Notes: generated by a model not told the origin, from the letters alone. Counted from the first letter of the stretch, positions 7,448 to 16,387 are shown. The stretch is 64,000 nucleotides of DNA from Thermococcus thermotolerans (GCF_024707485.1 NZ_CP102602.1:1798001-1862000), one strand, 5' to 3'. Translations and numbers: made by a program.

Positions 7448-8299
7448 TTGATTGAGGCTATCGTCGAGGCGATAAGGCTGGCCGTTACGAGGATTCCTGA
7501 CGACGTTGTTTTGGCTCTCAGAAAGGCCTACGCCGAGGAGGAGAACGAGACAGCGCGCTTCAACCTCGGAAACATAATCAAGGCAATAGACCTCGGCTTC
7601 GCCGACCGGGTTCCCGTCTGCCAGGACACGGGCACGGTAACCTTCTTCGTTGAGGCCGGCGTTGGGAGTCCTTTTCTCGGCGAGGTTAGGGGCTGGCTCA
7701 TCGAGGCGACGAGGAGGGCAACTGAGGAAATACCCCTCAGGCCCAACGCCGTTGACGTCCTCACCGGAAGGAACTCCGGCGACAACACTGGAGAAGGGAT
7801 TCCCATAATTCACTGGGAGCCCGTTCCGGGGGACAGAATAAGGATAGCTGTTCTTCCAAAAGGTGGCGGAAGTGAGAACTGCTCTGCTTTAGCGATGCTG
7901 ACCCCTGCCGAGGGCTGGAAAGGCCTAACGCGCTTCGTAGTCGAGCACGTCAAGGCCTGCGGTGGAAAGCCGTGCCCGCCGGTCATCCTGGGCATAGGGG
8001 TTGGTGGAAGTGCAGATTACGCCCTGCTCCTGGCCAAAAAGGCCCTGCTGAGGAAGGTGGGCGAGAGGAACCCGAATGGTAGGATAGCGAAAATCGAGGA
8101 GGAACTTCTGACGGCAGTGAACAGCACAGGAATCGGCCCCATGGGGATGGGGGGAAAGACCACCGCTCTGGACGTCAAGATAGAGGTCGCCCACAGGCAT
8201 CCGGCGAGCTTTCCGGTAGGACTGGTCGTTCAGTGCTGGGCCAACAGGAGGGCGTTCATCGAGATAAAGCCCGACGGGAGGGTGGACGTGTGGCAGTGA
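7448..8299 (+). CDS. Class I fumarate hydratase, alpha subunit
   Basis: This is the iron-sulfur fumarase alpha chain (TtdA/FumA N-terminal domain), which interconverts fumarate and malate with the beta chain. The 283-aa protein shows the [4Fe-4S] ligand regions VCQDTGTV (near residue 57) and GSENCSAL, plus the GGSADYALLLAKKALL segment typical of the family. Translation starts at TTG 7448 with AGGTGG upstream. It overlaps the beta-subunit gene by 10 bases. Thermococcales have an incomplete citric acid cycle, so this pair probably serves C4 acid interconversion together with the malic enzyme encoded 2 kb downstream. A tartrate dehydratase role is a less likely alternative. Confidence 0.92.
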   Translation: MIEAIVEAIRLAVTRIPDDVVLALRKAYAEEENETARFNLGNIIKAIDLGFADRVPVCQDTGTVTFFVEAGVGSPFLGEVRGWLIEATRRATEEIPLRPNAVDVLTGRNSGDNTGEGIPIIHWEPVPGDRIRIAVLPKGGGSENCSALAMLTPAEGWKGLTRFVVEHVKACGGKPCPPVILGIGVGGSADYALLLAKKALLRKVGERNPNGRIAKIEEELLTAVNSTGIGPMGMGGKTTALDVKIEVAHRHPASFPVGLVVQCWANRRAFIEIKPDGRVDVWQ

Positions 8300-8811
8300 G
8301 GCTGAGGACTCCACTGAGTGAGGAGGACGTTTTGAAGCTCAAGGCTGGGGACATCGTTCACCTCTCCGGGATAATCTACACCGCCAGGGACTCGGCACAC
8401 AGGAAGATCCTTGAGCTGGCAGAGAGGGGAGAACTTCCCTTCGACCTCAACGGGGCCGTTATCTATCACTGCGGGCCGGTGGTGAGGAAAACATCCAATG
8501 GTTATGAGATACTCTCCGCCGGACCGACGACGAGCGCGAGGATGAACCGCTATTTGGACGAAATCCTCTCCCTCGGCGTCCGCGGGATAATAGGGAAGGG
8601 CGGCATGGATGTCGGGCCATTCAAAGACCGCGCCGTTTACTTCTCCTTCACCGGGGGAGCCGGCTCACTCGCGGCCAAGAGCGTAAAGCGCGTCGTTGAC
8701 GTCCTCTGGCTGGAGGAGCTGGGGATTCCGGAGGCGGTGTGGGTTCTTGAGGTTGAGGATTTTCCGGTGCTCGTGGCCATAGATTCTCGTGGGAACTCGC
8801 TCTATCGCTAA
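8290..8811 (+). CDS. Class I fumarate hydratase, beta subunit
   Basis: This is the beta chain of the iron-sulfur fumarase (TtdB/FumA C-terminal domain), 173 aa. Recognisable segments are LRTPLSEEDVLKLKAGD at the N terminus, YHCGPVV, the substrate-binding GPTTSARM and the GKGGM turn. The start is GTG 8290 or GTG 8296. Both lie downstream of GGTGG at 8281-8285, and the second would form a GTGA overlap with the alpha stop. The longer open frame beginning at 8233 is a shadow inside the alpha gene. The gene ends in a 4-base convergent overlap with the CoA-transferase gene. Confidence 0.92.
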   Translation: MAVRLRTPLSEEDVLKLKAGDIVHLSGIIYTARDSAHRKILELAERGELPFDLNGAVIYHCGPVVRKTSNGYEILSAGPTTSARMNRYLDEILSLGVRGIIGKGGMDVGPFKDRAVYFSFTGGAGSLAAKSVKRVVDVLWLEELGIPEAVWVLEVEDFPVLVAIDSRGNSLYR

Positions 8812-10412
8812 ACTTCGTCCTTCAGCCCCATCGGCTCCTCCCGGAAGAGCCTCCCGTCCATTTCCCTGAGCTTTGGGCTCACGATGGGCTCGAACTCCAT
8901 TTTTGCGATTACGTCCCTCTCGACGTCTATTCCCGGCGCATGTTCCTCAAGCACGAGGCCCCTCCGGGTAAGCCTGAATACTGCCCTTTCGGTTATGTAA
9001 ACGACCTCCTGCCCTCTCTCCAGGCCGAGAGGAGCATTGTAGACGACCTTATAGGCCTCCTTCACGAACTTTTTGATGTTTCCATCCCTCACTATCTCAA
9101 GCCTTCCGTTGGCCACCTTTAGCTCCTTCTTTCCTGCTGTGAAGTGCCCCGCGAAGAACATCCGCGGTGAGCCGTATGATATCACAGGGAATCCGCCCGG
9201 GCCGGGAAGCCTTCCCGGGAGGAGCGACGGGTTCACGTTGCCCCTCGCGTCCACCTGCATGAAGCCCAGGCTGGCCGCGTCTATGACGCCGCCCTCATAG
9301 TTGGCGAACTGGTCCGGCTGAGAGATTATCGCAAAGGGCCCTATGGATGCCCCGAAGTCCGGGCCGCCGAGGGCTATTCCGCCGAAGGGCCCGGATTCAA
9401 CGGTGGTAAACACCCACTCTGAAATACCCTCCTCTATGGCAACCCCGGCCACTCTGTCAGGGATTCCTATGCCGAGGTTGACCAGGACGGGCCTTTTGAG
9501 CCTTTTGACGAGCTGAATCATTTCCAAGAGGATCCTTCGCGCTATGACCTTCTTGGTGTTCAGCTCCATGGTTCCGCCAGCGCTCAGCGGAGGTATGACC
9601 TCTCCCGAGATCCTGGGGTCGTAGGTGATGTTGGCGCTCTGTCTGTGGTATTCCTGGGGAGAAACGACCACGTAGTCAACGAGCGGGCCTGGAACCCTAA
9701 CGTTCTGCGGATTGAGAGACGGATACCTTGCTATTCTCTCCACCTGGGCTATGACGATGCCTTTTTCCGGCTCGGCCTTTGCCGCTTGAGCCAGGTTGAG
9801 TATCTCCGTGAAGGCGCCCTCCTTTTCGGTTGTGATGTTTCCAATCTCATCCGCGGTCGTGCCCCTGATGAGGGCCACGTTTGGCTTCGGGGCACGGTAG
9901 AACAGGTACTCCTCGCCGCCGATTTCAATGATCTCTATCCGGCATCGTTTTCTCTTCCTCGCCAGCTCGTTGAGGTAGCCTCCGTCCTCCCTCGGGTCGA
10001 GGAAGGTTCCGAGACCGACTTTTGTGAGGACGCCGGGCAGACCCCTCGAAACCTCCCTGAAGAACCACGAGGCGGTGCCTATCGACCACGTGTAGCCCTC
10101 TATCCTGTTCTCCTCTATGAGCTTCTGGATGTAGGGCGACCAGCCAGGATAGGTTACAAGCATTCCAGCTAAGAAATCCTGATCCTCGTCGCGGTAGAGC
10201 TCTTCGAGTATCTTGTCAAGCACCCTGCCCGGGGCGGTTGGGATGGGGTTTACCTCAAGGAAGAGCCCCTTCGGATGTCCGGTTTCCCTGTATCTCTCGA
10301 AGAGCTTGAGGAGAAGATACTCGGGCGCAACGAGCAGGTTGAAGCCCGAAACAGCTATGACAGCTTTATCGGGGACGGCCTCGACGGCAACCGTGGGTTC
10401 TACGACCTTCAT
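8808..10412 (-). CDS. Family I CoA transferase (acetate/3-oxoacid or propionate type)
   Basis: This 534-aa fused two-domain CoA transferase resembles YdiF/propionate CoA transferase. The catalytic glutamate lies in the motif TVESGPFGG near residue 337, preceded by the oxyanion-loop segment NLGIGIPDRV. Such enzymes move CoA between acyl-CoAs and free acids through a glutamyl-CoA intermediate. The N-terminal domain is less conserved than in the classical enzymes, so the true acyl donors are uncertain. No good GGTG site precedes ATG 10412. A TATA element (CATATAAGC) lies on the far side of the 10421-10455 inverted repeat. The gene stands between malic enzyme and fumarase, suggesting a role in organic-acid metabolism. 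Confidence 0.85.
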   Translation of the reverse strand: MKVVEPTVAVEAVPDKAVIAVSGFNLLVAPEYLLLKLFERYRETGHPKGLFLEVNPIPTAPGRVLDKILEELYRDEDQDFLAGMLVTYPGWSPYIQKLIEENRIEGYTWSIGTASWFFREVSRGLPGVLTKVGLGTFLDPREDGGYLNELARKRKRCRIEIIEIGGEEYLFYRAPKPNVALIRGTTADEIGNITTEKEGAFTEILNLAQAAKAEPEKGIVIAQVERIARYPSLNPQNVRVPGPLVDYVVVSPQEYHRQSANITYDPRISGEVIPPLSAGGTMELNTKKVIARRILLEMIQLVKRLKRPVLVNLGIGIPDRVAGVAIEEGISEWVFTTVESGPFGGIALGGPDFGASIGPFAIISQPDQFANYEGGVIDAASLGFMQVDARGNVNPSLLPGRLPGPGGFPVISYGSPRMFFAGHFTAGKKELKVANGRLEIVRDGNIKKFVKEAYKVVYNAPLGLERGQEVVYITERAVFRLTRRGLVLEEHAPGIDVERDVIAKMEFEPIVSPKLREMDGRLFREEPMGLKDEV

Positions 10413-10420
10413 AAATATAC

Positions 10421-10455
10421 CCCCGCCGCGTATTGTTCAACCTACGGCGGCGGGG
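10421..10455. promoter_or_regulatory. GC-rich inverted repeat ahead of the CoA-transferase gene
   Basis: CCCCGCCGC (10421-10429) pairs with GCGGCGGGG (10447-10455) across a 17-base loop. It lies between the malic enzyme stop and the CoA-transferase start, both on the minus strand. A TATAAG element overlaps its upstream edge, so the dyad covers the expected transcription start. It could be an operator, a leader hairpin or the malic enzyme terminator. Confidence 0.6.
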
Positions 10456-10464
10456 CTTATATGG

Positions 10465-11730
10465 CTACCGCCATCCGAGGGGCGCGATTTTCTCCAGGTA
10501 GAACTCTCTCCACCGCCTGAGATTCTCCTCCACTTCCTTCGGGCTGACCTGGGCCCTTGCAAGGCCCTCTCTGATGGCCTCTTCCGCAACTGCTCTGGCA
10601 ACCTTCGGGTGAACCTCGGGATGGAACGGGGATGGGATTATCTCGTCTTCGCTGGGCTCTATGACGGAGGCCATCGCCTTTGATGCGGCGATTATCATGC
10701 CGTCTGTTATCGTTCTGGCCATCACGTCCAAGGCTCCCCTAAAAATCGCAGGAAATCCGAGAAGGTTGTTTATCTGGTTCGGGTAGTCGCTCCTTCCCGT
10801 TGCAACTATTCTTGCCCCGGCTTTCTTCGCTTCCTCCGGGAGTATCTCGGGAGTTGGGTTCGCCAGCGGAAAGACTATCGCATCGTCCGCCATGAGCCCT
10901 ATCCATTCCGGCTTTATCACGCCGGGGCCCGGCTTCGTGAAGGAGATTAGAACGTCGGCACCTTTAACCGCCTCCCCAACGCTTTCGATTCCCTCGCCGT
11001 TCGTCTTGGAGAGGAGTTCGCCCCTGTATGGGAAGAGCTTTTCCAGAGGTAAGTCGGGCGTTAGGGCTCTCTGTCTCCCGTCAACCAGCTCGACGACGCG
11101 AACGTTTTCCGGTTTGACCCCTGCTTTGACGAGGAGCCTGAGGGTTGCGAAGCCCGCCGCCCCAGCCCCGAAGAGCGCAACACTTATCTCCCCCAGCCTC
11201 TTGCCGACTACCTTCAGGGCGTTCATCAAACCCGCCAAGACAACCGAAGCCGTCCCCTGCTGGTCGTCGTGGAAAACCGGGATGTCCAGCTCGTTGCGAA
11301 GTCTTTCGAGAATGTAGAAGCACTTTGGGGAGGCTATGTCCTCAAGGTTTATCCCTCCGAATGAGGGAAAAACTGCCTTGACGACCTCGATGAACCTCTC
11401 GGGGTCTCTCTCGGCCAGAACGAGTGGGAAAGCATCCACCCCACCGAATGCTTTGAAGAGGAGCGCCTTTCCCTCCATGACGGGGAGTGCCGCAGAGGGG
11501 CCTACATCGCCGAGGCCCAGCACCCGCGTTCCGTCGCTCACAACCGCGACCGTGTTGCACCTGTTGGTGTACTCGCAGGGGTCTTCTCCGTCTGCTATCC
11601 TCCTTGAAACCTCCGCCACACCCGGGGTGTAAGCTAGGCTGAGGGTCTCCTTGGTGAGGGGAACCTTTGGAATGACCTCTATCTTCCCGTTGCCGGGGAA
11701 GTTGTCCCGATGAAAGTTGAGAGCGTCCAT
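10465..11730 (-). CDS. Malic enzyme (malate dehydrogenase, decarboxylating)
   Basis: This enzyme converts malate to pyruvate and CO2 with NAD(P)+. The 421-aa product starts MDALNFHRDNFPGNGK and carries the malic signature YTPGVAEV and the metal/substrate-binding FHDDQQGTA. A Rossmann motif (ALFGAGAAGFATLRLL) and the C-terminal NAD-binding segments follow. I placed the start at ATG 11730, with GGTGG upstream. A frame open to 11829 would add 33 non-conserved residues. Together with the fumarase genes it forms a fumarate-malate-pyruvate route. Confidence 0.93.
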   Translation of the reverse strand: MDALNFHRDNFPGNGKIEVIPKVPLTKETLSLAYTPGVAEVSRRIADGEDPCEYTNRCNTVAVVSDGTRVLGLGDVGPSAALPVMEGKALLFKAFGGVDAFPLVLAERDPERFIEVVKAVFPSFGGINLEDIASPKCFYILERLRNELDIPVFHDDQQGTASVVLAGLMNALKVVGKRLGEISVALFGAGAAGFATLRLLVKAGVKPENVRVVELVDGRQRALTPDLPLEKLFPYRGELLSKTNGEGIESVGEAVKGADVLISFTKPGPGVIKPEWIGLMADDAIVFPLANPTPEILPEEAKKAGARIVATGRSDYPNQINNLLGFPAIFRGALDVMARTITDGMIIAASKAMASVIEPSEDEIIPSPFHPEVHPKVARAVAEEAIREGLARAQVSPKEVEENLRRWREFYLEKIAPLGWR

Positions 11731-11868
11731 CAGACCACCGGGTTTGATTGGCATGCGAAAGTTAAAAACCCTTCTTTTCCAGTGGAAATTGAACTCAAAA
11801 ATGTGTATCACTCCCCGCGTTGAGACCAAAACTTTTTAAACCACCCCGCTTCCCATATAACCGGGTGT

Positions 11869-11946
11869 GGGCCGGTAGCTCAGCCTGGTATGAGCGCCGC
11901 CCTCGCAAGGCGGAGGCCGCGGGTTCAAATCCCGCCCGGTCCACCA
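11869..11946 (+). tRNA. tRNA-Ala (anticodon CGC)
   Basis: A full cloverleaf is visible: acceptor GGGCCGG/CCGGTCC, D arm GCTC/GAGC, anticodon stem CCGCC/GGCGG around loop CTCGCAA, and T arm GCGGG/CCCGC with TTCAAAT. The anticodon is CGC (11904-11906), reading GCG. The acceptor has the G3:U70 pair that specifies alanine, and CCA is encoded at 11944-11946. There is no intron. A TATA-like ACTTTTTAAA lies at about 11831-11840. Confidence 0.97.
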
Positions 11947-11994
11947 GCAAAACTTTTTTACGCTCTATTTCTGAATACCCCTTTAGGTGGTGGG

Positions 11995-12534
11995 ATGGTA
12001 GGCATTGAACTCTTTTCGGAGCCGGAGGTGGATGAACTGCTCCGCGTTTTTAGGGATGTCTCTAAAATTCCTCCCGCTGAAGTTCTTTCTTACCTCATTG
12101 AGCTTTCTGAGGCAGTTCTTGGGCTTTACATCCTGATGAGGGATTCCCTGCCAAAGGACTATGGCAGGATAAAGTTCTCCCGATTCGTTGAGAAAAAGAG
12201 GAAACAGGTTGAGGGCATACGTTCAATTATGATGGAGATGTATCCAGGAGCAAGAATTCGAGGCCATGACATCTCCCTGAAATTTGACGTTGAGACCGTT
12301 CAGGATTACTCCAAAGTACTTGAAGATGCAATTCAGCTTGAGTCCCTTAGCCTCAGGGTACTCAGGCATCTCGTTGAGTCCTCCGACAACAAGATTCTTC
12401 TCAACGATATTGCCCAAGACATTGAGGACAACATCAGGGAGCTTCAAAGGGAGCTGGATAGGCTCAGAAAGTTTGAGAGTAAGGCCAGGTTCTCCGAGTT
12501 TGTTAAGGAGCTGGTTGGTGATAGGGATGGATGA
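11995..12534 (+). CDS. Uncharacterised helical protein
   Basis: I do not recognise this 179-aa protein. It is predicted to be almost entirely helical, with a C-terminal amphipathic stretch of heptads (IEDNIRELQRELDRLRKFES) that may form a coiled coil. There is no signal peptide, membrane segment or metal motif, and a four-helix bundle is plausible. The ATG at 11995 has AGGTGGTGGG directly upstream, and TTTTTTA promoter-like sequence follows the tRNA. A longer frame would start inside the tRNA gene and is rejected. Its stop overlaps the start of the M20 peptidase by 8 bases. The base composition is more AT-rich than that of its neighbours. Confidence 0.8.
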   Translation: MVGIELFSEPEVDELLRVFRDVSKIPPAEVLSYLIELSEAVLGLYILMRDSLPKDYGRIKFSRFVEKKRKQVEGIRSIMMEMYPGARIRGHDISLKFDVETVQDYSKVLEDAIQLESLSLRVLRHLVESSDNKILLNDIAQDIEDNIRELQRELDRLRKFESKARFSEFVKELVGDRDG

Positions 12535-13636
12535 ATTTGAGCTCCTCAAGAGCCTCGTTGCCATTGAGTCTTCCTTCGGAAAAGAGGAGGAAATCTCGCG
12601 CTTTATAGCGTCTTTCCTTGAGGAGCGGGGCTTCAAAGTTGAGACCCTCCCAGTTGATGGCTTCGGCGAGGACGTGATAGCGTACCTCCCCGGACGGAAG
12701 ACGACTGTTGTTCTGAACGGCCACATGGATACAGTAAACCCTTCCCCCGGATGGACGCGCAACCCTTGGGGCGAGCTCGACGGCGACCGCTTTTATGGCC
12801 TCGGCAGTGCCGACATGAAGGGTGGACTGGCTGCGCTGATGAGCGCTTTCATTGAGCTTGCCGAGCTTCCCAAACGCGAGAGGCCAGGGATAATATTCAC
12901 CGCCGTCAGTGACGAGGAGGGCTATTCCCGTGGAACCTGGGAGCTCATAAAGAGCGGGAAGCTGGACGCGGCAGACCTTGTGCTTGTTGCCGAACCGACT
13001 AATGAGAGGCTTATGCTGGGTGCGAGGGGGAGGTTTGTTGTCCGGGTGGAGGTCCTCGGCAGAAAGGCCCACGCCGCCAGACCGCACCTCGGAATCAACG
13101 CCATCGAGGAGCTGGGGAGGTTTCTGGGGAATCTTGACAGGATTCGCTTTAGACGCCACAGACGGCTGGGTGCGGGTTCGTACTGCACGCTCCATATCGA
13201 AGGCTCCGCCGACGGTCTCAGCGTCCCCGATAGGGCTACCGCCATAGTTGACCGCCACATTGTACCCGGAGAGGACTGGGAGAGGGTTAAGGCCGAGCTC
13301 CTTGGACTCGCCGAGAGGCTGAAGCTCAGGGCGGAGCTGAGGATCGAGAAGTTCGAGAGGCCGACGCCGGACATGCTCCCCTACGTCGTCAGAGAAAACA
13401 GCAGGTTCGCGGGAGCGTTCAGGAGAGTTCACGCTGCGCTCTTCGGAAGGGAGCCCGAGGTAACCTACGGGAAGAGCGTGGGCGATTTCAACTACTTTGG
13501 AACCTATCTGGGCAAGCCGACCCTTGTCTACGGTCCGGTAGGCGGGAACTGGCATTCCTCGGATGAATGGGTCAGCATCGAATCTGTGATGAGGGTGAAG
13601 AGGGTTTACGTCGAGTTCCTCAAGAGTTTGGCGTAG
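12527..13636 (+). CDS. M20 family metallopeptidase / amidohydrolase (ArgE/DapE type)
   Basis: This 369-aa zinc-dependent hydrolase shows the M20 signatures: GHMDTV (first metal histidine and catalytic Asp), the bridging Asp in GSADMKGG, and the catalytic and metal Glu pair in SDEEG. A dimerisation domain follows (GRKAHAARPHLGINAIEEL), and the last metal histidine sits in GPVGGNWHSSDEWV. Members remove acyl groups from amino acids (ArgE, DapE) or cleave peptides, and the substrate cannot be fixed here. ATG 12527 has GGTGAT 5 bases upstream. A much longer open frame reaching 12284 lies inside the preceding gene and is a shadow. Confidence 0.9.
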   Translation: MDEFELLKSLVAIESSFGKEEEISRFIASFLEERGFKVETLPVDGFGEDVIAYLPGRKTTVVLNGHMDTVNPSPGWTRNPWGELDGDRFYGLGSADMKGGLAALMSAFIELAELPKRERPGIIFTAVSDEEGYSRGTWELIKSGKLDAADLVLVAEPTNERLMLGARGRFVVRVEVLGRKAHAARPHLGINAIEELGRFLGNLDRIRFRRHRRLGAGSYCTLHIEGSADGLSVPDRATAIVDRHIVPGEDWERVKAELLGLAERLKLRAELRIEKFERPTPDMLPYVVRENSRFAGAFRRVHAALFGREPEVTYGKSVGDFNYFGTYLGKPTLVYGPVGGNWHSSDEWVSIESVMRVKRVYVEFLKSLA

Positions 13637-13778
13637 CCTCAGGGAGCCGGTTGTCCTCACCTTTCAGGGCAGGGAGTTCTCATCATCGGCAGTGCAGAGT
13701 TCGGGTGTTTCCTAAAATCTTTTTGTTGGGGCTCCGTGGAAAGGGGCCCCTATATGAGATAAAAATAGAAGCGGGGGT

Positions 13779-15707
13779 TCACAGCTTCTTACCAACCGCG
13801 GCACCCACGAGGAAAGCCCCGAGGGCTATCAGGATTATTGCCGTCTCGGGAACTCTTCCACCGCCTTCCCCGGGGGTTGGGGTTGTGGTTTCGGTTGCCG
13901 ATGGCGTGGGGATGACTATCTGGGGTATGTCCGTTGCGGTGGTGTTCGTTTGAATCGTTGTCTGGCTGGGCTTGCTGAGGAACAGGTTCGCGGTTTCCCT
14001 GGCGTACTGGTAGAATATCATTGCCGTCTGGAGATCCTCCATGCTGCCGTTCTCCTCGGCGCTCTGCTCGTAGCTCTCCGCGAACTCATAGTATGCTATG
14101 GCCAAGACGGGAGTTATGCCCTGGTTCTGGGCCATCGCTATGGCCACTTTGGCACTTTCCTTCATTCCCGCCAGCTTGTCCTTGAGAACCGTTTGGTTGT
14201 CTATTCCCAGTGTGTCGAGAAAGACCTGCGCCCTCACGCGCGCCTCCATCGCCGTGAAGAGCGCCGCGGAGTACTTGCCGTCCTCGTAGTACTGCTCCGC
14301 CTGCTGAATTCCCTGGCTCAGGTCGCCCCCAACGGTGCCGTACATCGACTCTATGTAGGTCACTATGAGGTTGGACTCGTCTATGTAGTCCCTGGCAGTT
14401 GTCTTCACGACGTCCCTGCTTATCACGTCGCCGCTCGCAAACCTCTCACCGAGGCTGGCCCAGAAAATGGCTGTCTTCGCCCTCTCGTAGGCATAGGCGG
14501 CTTCACCTATTGCATCCCAGTAGTCGCCGTTGTAGTAGTACTTCCATGCGCTCTGGAGGAGCGCCTTTGCCTGCTCGACCCTCTCCTCCGCGGCGGCAAC
14601 CGCTTGGAGCATCGTCGTGCCCCTGATGGTGATGTTCGAGACCCTGCTCTCGGAGGTGTTTATCTGCGAACCCGTCGTTTTTAGAATCCTCTGAACGTCA
14701 TCTCCAGACTTCACGCCCAGGTACCAGTCCACGTGCCTTATGATGATCCTAGCCTGGAAGTCCTTGCTCAGGGTCGTGTAGTACATTCCTCCTTCGAGGC
14801 TCTTCTTGGACTGATTGAGTATGGCGTTTGCCTCGTTCAGCGCCTCCATCAGGGTCGTGTAGGTGGCGTAGTCAACGTCGCTCTTTTTGAGCTTCTCCAG
14901 CGTTGACTGGTAGTAGGCGGTGGTGTTGTCGTAGTCCCTGAGGGCATCGTCCTTCAGGAAAGACGTGTCTATCTTGATATACGCAGGGGCCTCCGGGCGT
15001 GGTATCCTGTGTCCTGTGAAGTAGTAAACGGCATCGTAAATGTCCTTAATCTCAACAACCGTCAGTCCCCAGCGCTCCTTGGCGTAGTCAACGACGTCAA
15101 CTTTCTTCGTCTGGGTGTTTATCTCGACTATGCCGCCAATCTCCTTCTTCTGGGTCTCCTGAACGTACTGGATGCGCTGTCCCTGGGGAATCAAAAACAG
15201 CTCGGCCCCAACGTCGTGGGCCGCGGAGGCCTTCTCAAGTATTCCACCCACCGGCCCTATGGTTCCGTCTGGGTTTATCATCCCGGTCATCATGACCTTG
15301 GGGTTGACCTTCCACCCCTCGAGGGCCGCGATTATTCCAACGGTCATGGTTCCTCCCGCGGAGGGGCCTCCTATAATTGGAGAATCGGCCTTGATCTGAA
15401 TGAACACGTCGTACTTGCTCATATCAACCCCGAGGACTTTGCCCGCTATCTGGGCGGCCAATCTGGCACTCGCCTGCATATCCACTTCAGCTAGAGGCCA
15501 CGTCTCGACGTAGACGTGACCTGTTCCCGGTGCGACTGTGATAACAAAGTCTGTGGCGACACCTATGAGCTGGCCGTCGGCGGTTCTTGAAACCGCGGGC
15601 GCCTTGAGAACGACGGTGTGCCCCTCGCTCGGACACTCTGCTGCGGCAAATGACGCGAATGGCAGCAGAAGCATGAGTATCAGCAGCGGTACTAGTGCCT
15701 TTTTCAT
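13779..15707 (-). CDS. Secreted S16 (Lon-type) protease without ATPase domain
   Basis: This 642-aa protein has a signal peptide (MKKALVPLLILMLLLPFASFAAA) followed directly by a Lon-type S16 proteolytic domain. The nucleophile Ser is in GGPSAGGTM and the Lys partner in EKASAAHDVGAE. No AAA+ module is present. Residues from about 240 to 590 are helical and repeat-like. The C terminus has a Thr/Pro-rich linker and a final hydrophobic helix ending in GKKL, so the enzyme is probably tethered outside the cell membrane. ATG 15707 has GGTGAG upstream, and the frame extending to 15782 lacks family similarity. It is divergent from the stress-protein operon at 15820. ATP-independent cleavage is inferred. 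Confidence 0.88.
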   Translation of the reverse strand: MKKALVPLLILMLLLPFASFAAAECPSEGHTVVLKAPAVSRTADGQLIGVATDFVITVAPGTGHVYVETWPLAEVDMQASARLAAQIAGKVLGVDMSKYDVFIQIKADSPIIGGPSAGGTMTVGIIAALEGWKVNPKVMMTGMINPDGTIGPVGGILEKASAAHDVGAELFLIPQGQRIQYVQETQKKEIGGIVEINTQTKKVDVVDYAKERWGLTVVEIKDIYDAVYYFTGHRIPRPEAPAYIKIDTSFLKDDALRDYDNTTAYYQSTLEKLKKSDVDYATYTTLMEALNEANAILNQSKKSLEGGMYYTTLSKDFQARIIIRHVDWYLGVKSGDDVQRILKTTGSQINTSESRVSNITIRGTTMLQAVAAAEERVEQAKALLQSAWKYYYNGDYWDAIGEAAYAYERAKTAIFWASLGERFASGDVISRDVVKTTARDYIDESNLIVTYIESMYGTVGGDLSQGIQQAEQYYEDGKYSAALFTAMEARVRAQVFLDTLGIDNQTVLKDKLAGMKESAKVAIAMAQNQGITPVLAIAYYEFAESYEQSAEENGSMEDLQTAMIFYQYARETANLFLSKPSQTTIQTNTTATDIPQIVIPTPSATETTTPTPGEGGGRVPETAIILIALGAFLVGAAVGKKL

Positions 15708-15819
15708 TTTTCTCACCCCGATTTTAGCTCGCCGGGCTTTAATAAAGCGTTTATGGTTCAACCCTCTAAAACGAACCGGCAAAAAGCTTAAATCATCTCC
15801 TTATCTTCCCAGTCTGGGG

Positions 15820-16377
15820 ATGACAATGGACGTATTCAGCAGGCTTATCGCCAGGAAGTTCAGGAACATTGCCGGCGGAAGATACGAGGAGATAGCGAAG
15901 CGCTACCGCGAGTTCCTTCTCCTACCCGAGGAGTTCGTTTTACCGGAAATACACTCGATTCTCATGCCTGTGGACAGGTTCTCTGGAAACATACCCGAGG
16001 AACTCTACGAAATACTGAGCGCTTACCCCGGTGCATCGGTTACCGTTGTTTACATCTCCGAGAAGAGGACTCTCCTGCTGATAGAGCAGACCCTCGGCAG
16101 GGATGAGGCTGAAAAACTCAAAAGGGCCAAGATGGAATTCGCCGAACGGGTTGCCGCTGAGATAGCCTCAAGGCTTGAAATGCATGGGCTTCGGGTCAGG
16201 CACAGACAGTTCATAGGCAGCAAAAGCGATGACGTTGTAAAGATGATGGAGGGGGAAGAGTTTGACCTGCTTGTTATTTCGAGGAGCTACGGCTCCGAAG
16301 TTACGAAGATATCCCCAATAAGCCCTCTGGTCCTTAAGATAGTCCAGCACGTGGACAAGCCAACGATAGTGTATTAG
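15820..16377 (+). CDS. Universal stress (UspA-like) protein with N-terminal extension
   Basis: This protein of about 185 aa has a UspA fold from residue 45 onward: MPVDRFSG, then VTVVYISEKRTLLL, and a C-terminal FDLLVISRSYGSEV near the usual GxxG nucleotide loop, which is not well conserved here. A 40-residue Arg-rich helix precedes it. The start is ATG 15820 or 15826, and GGGGAT favours 15826 slightly. TATA-like AGCTTAAAT is at about 15785. It is the first gene of an operon in which two Usp proteins flank an ion transporter, so it may sense or gate transport. Confidence 0.82.
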   Translation: MTMDVFSRLIARKFRNIAGGRYEEIAKRYREFLLLPEEFVLPEIHSILMPVDRFSGNIPEELYEILSAYPGASVTVVYISEKRTLLLIEQTLGRDEAEKLKRAKMEFAERVAAEIASRLEMHGLRVRHRQFIGSKSDDVVKMMEGEEFDLLVISRSYGSEVTKISPISPLVLKIVQHVDKPTIVY

Positions 16378-16387
16378 GGTGGTCTCG

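Noticed and set aside
11869-11946. tRNA-Ala as an integration site
   Set aside because: No repeat of its 3' end and no integrase or element genes were found in the neighbourhood.
12503-13660. Long minus-strand open frame opposite the M20 peptidase
   Set aside because: It is antisense to a clear peptidase with intact motifs. Its translation shows no known domain and composition typical of a shadow.
13950-14684. Plus-strand frame inside the S16 protease gene
   Set aside because: The opposite frame is a continuous protein with signal peptide and catalytic motifs, so this one is a shadow.
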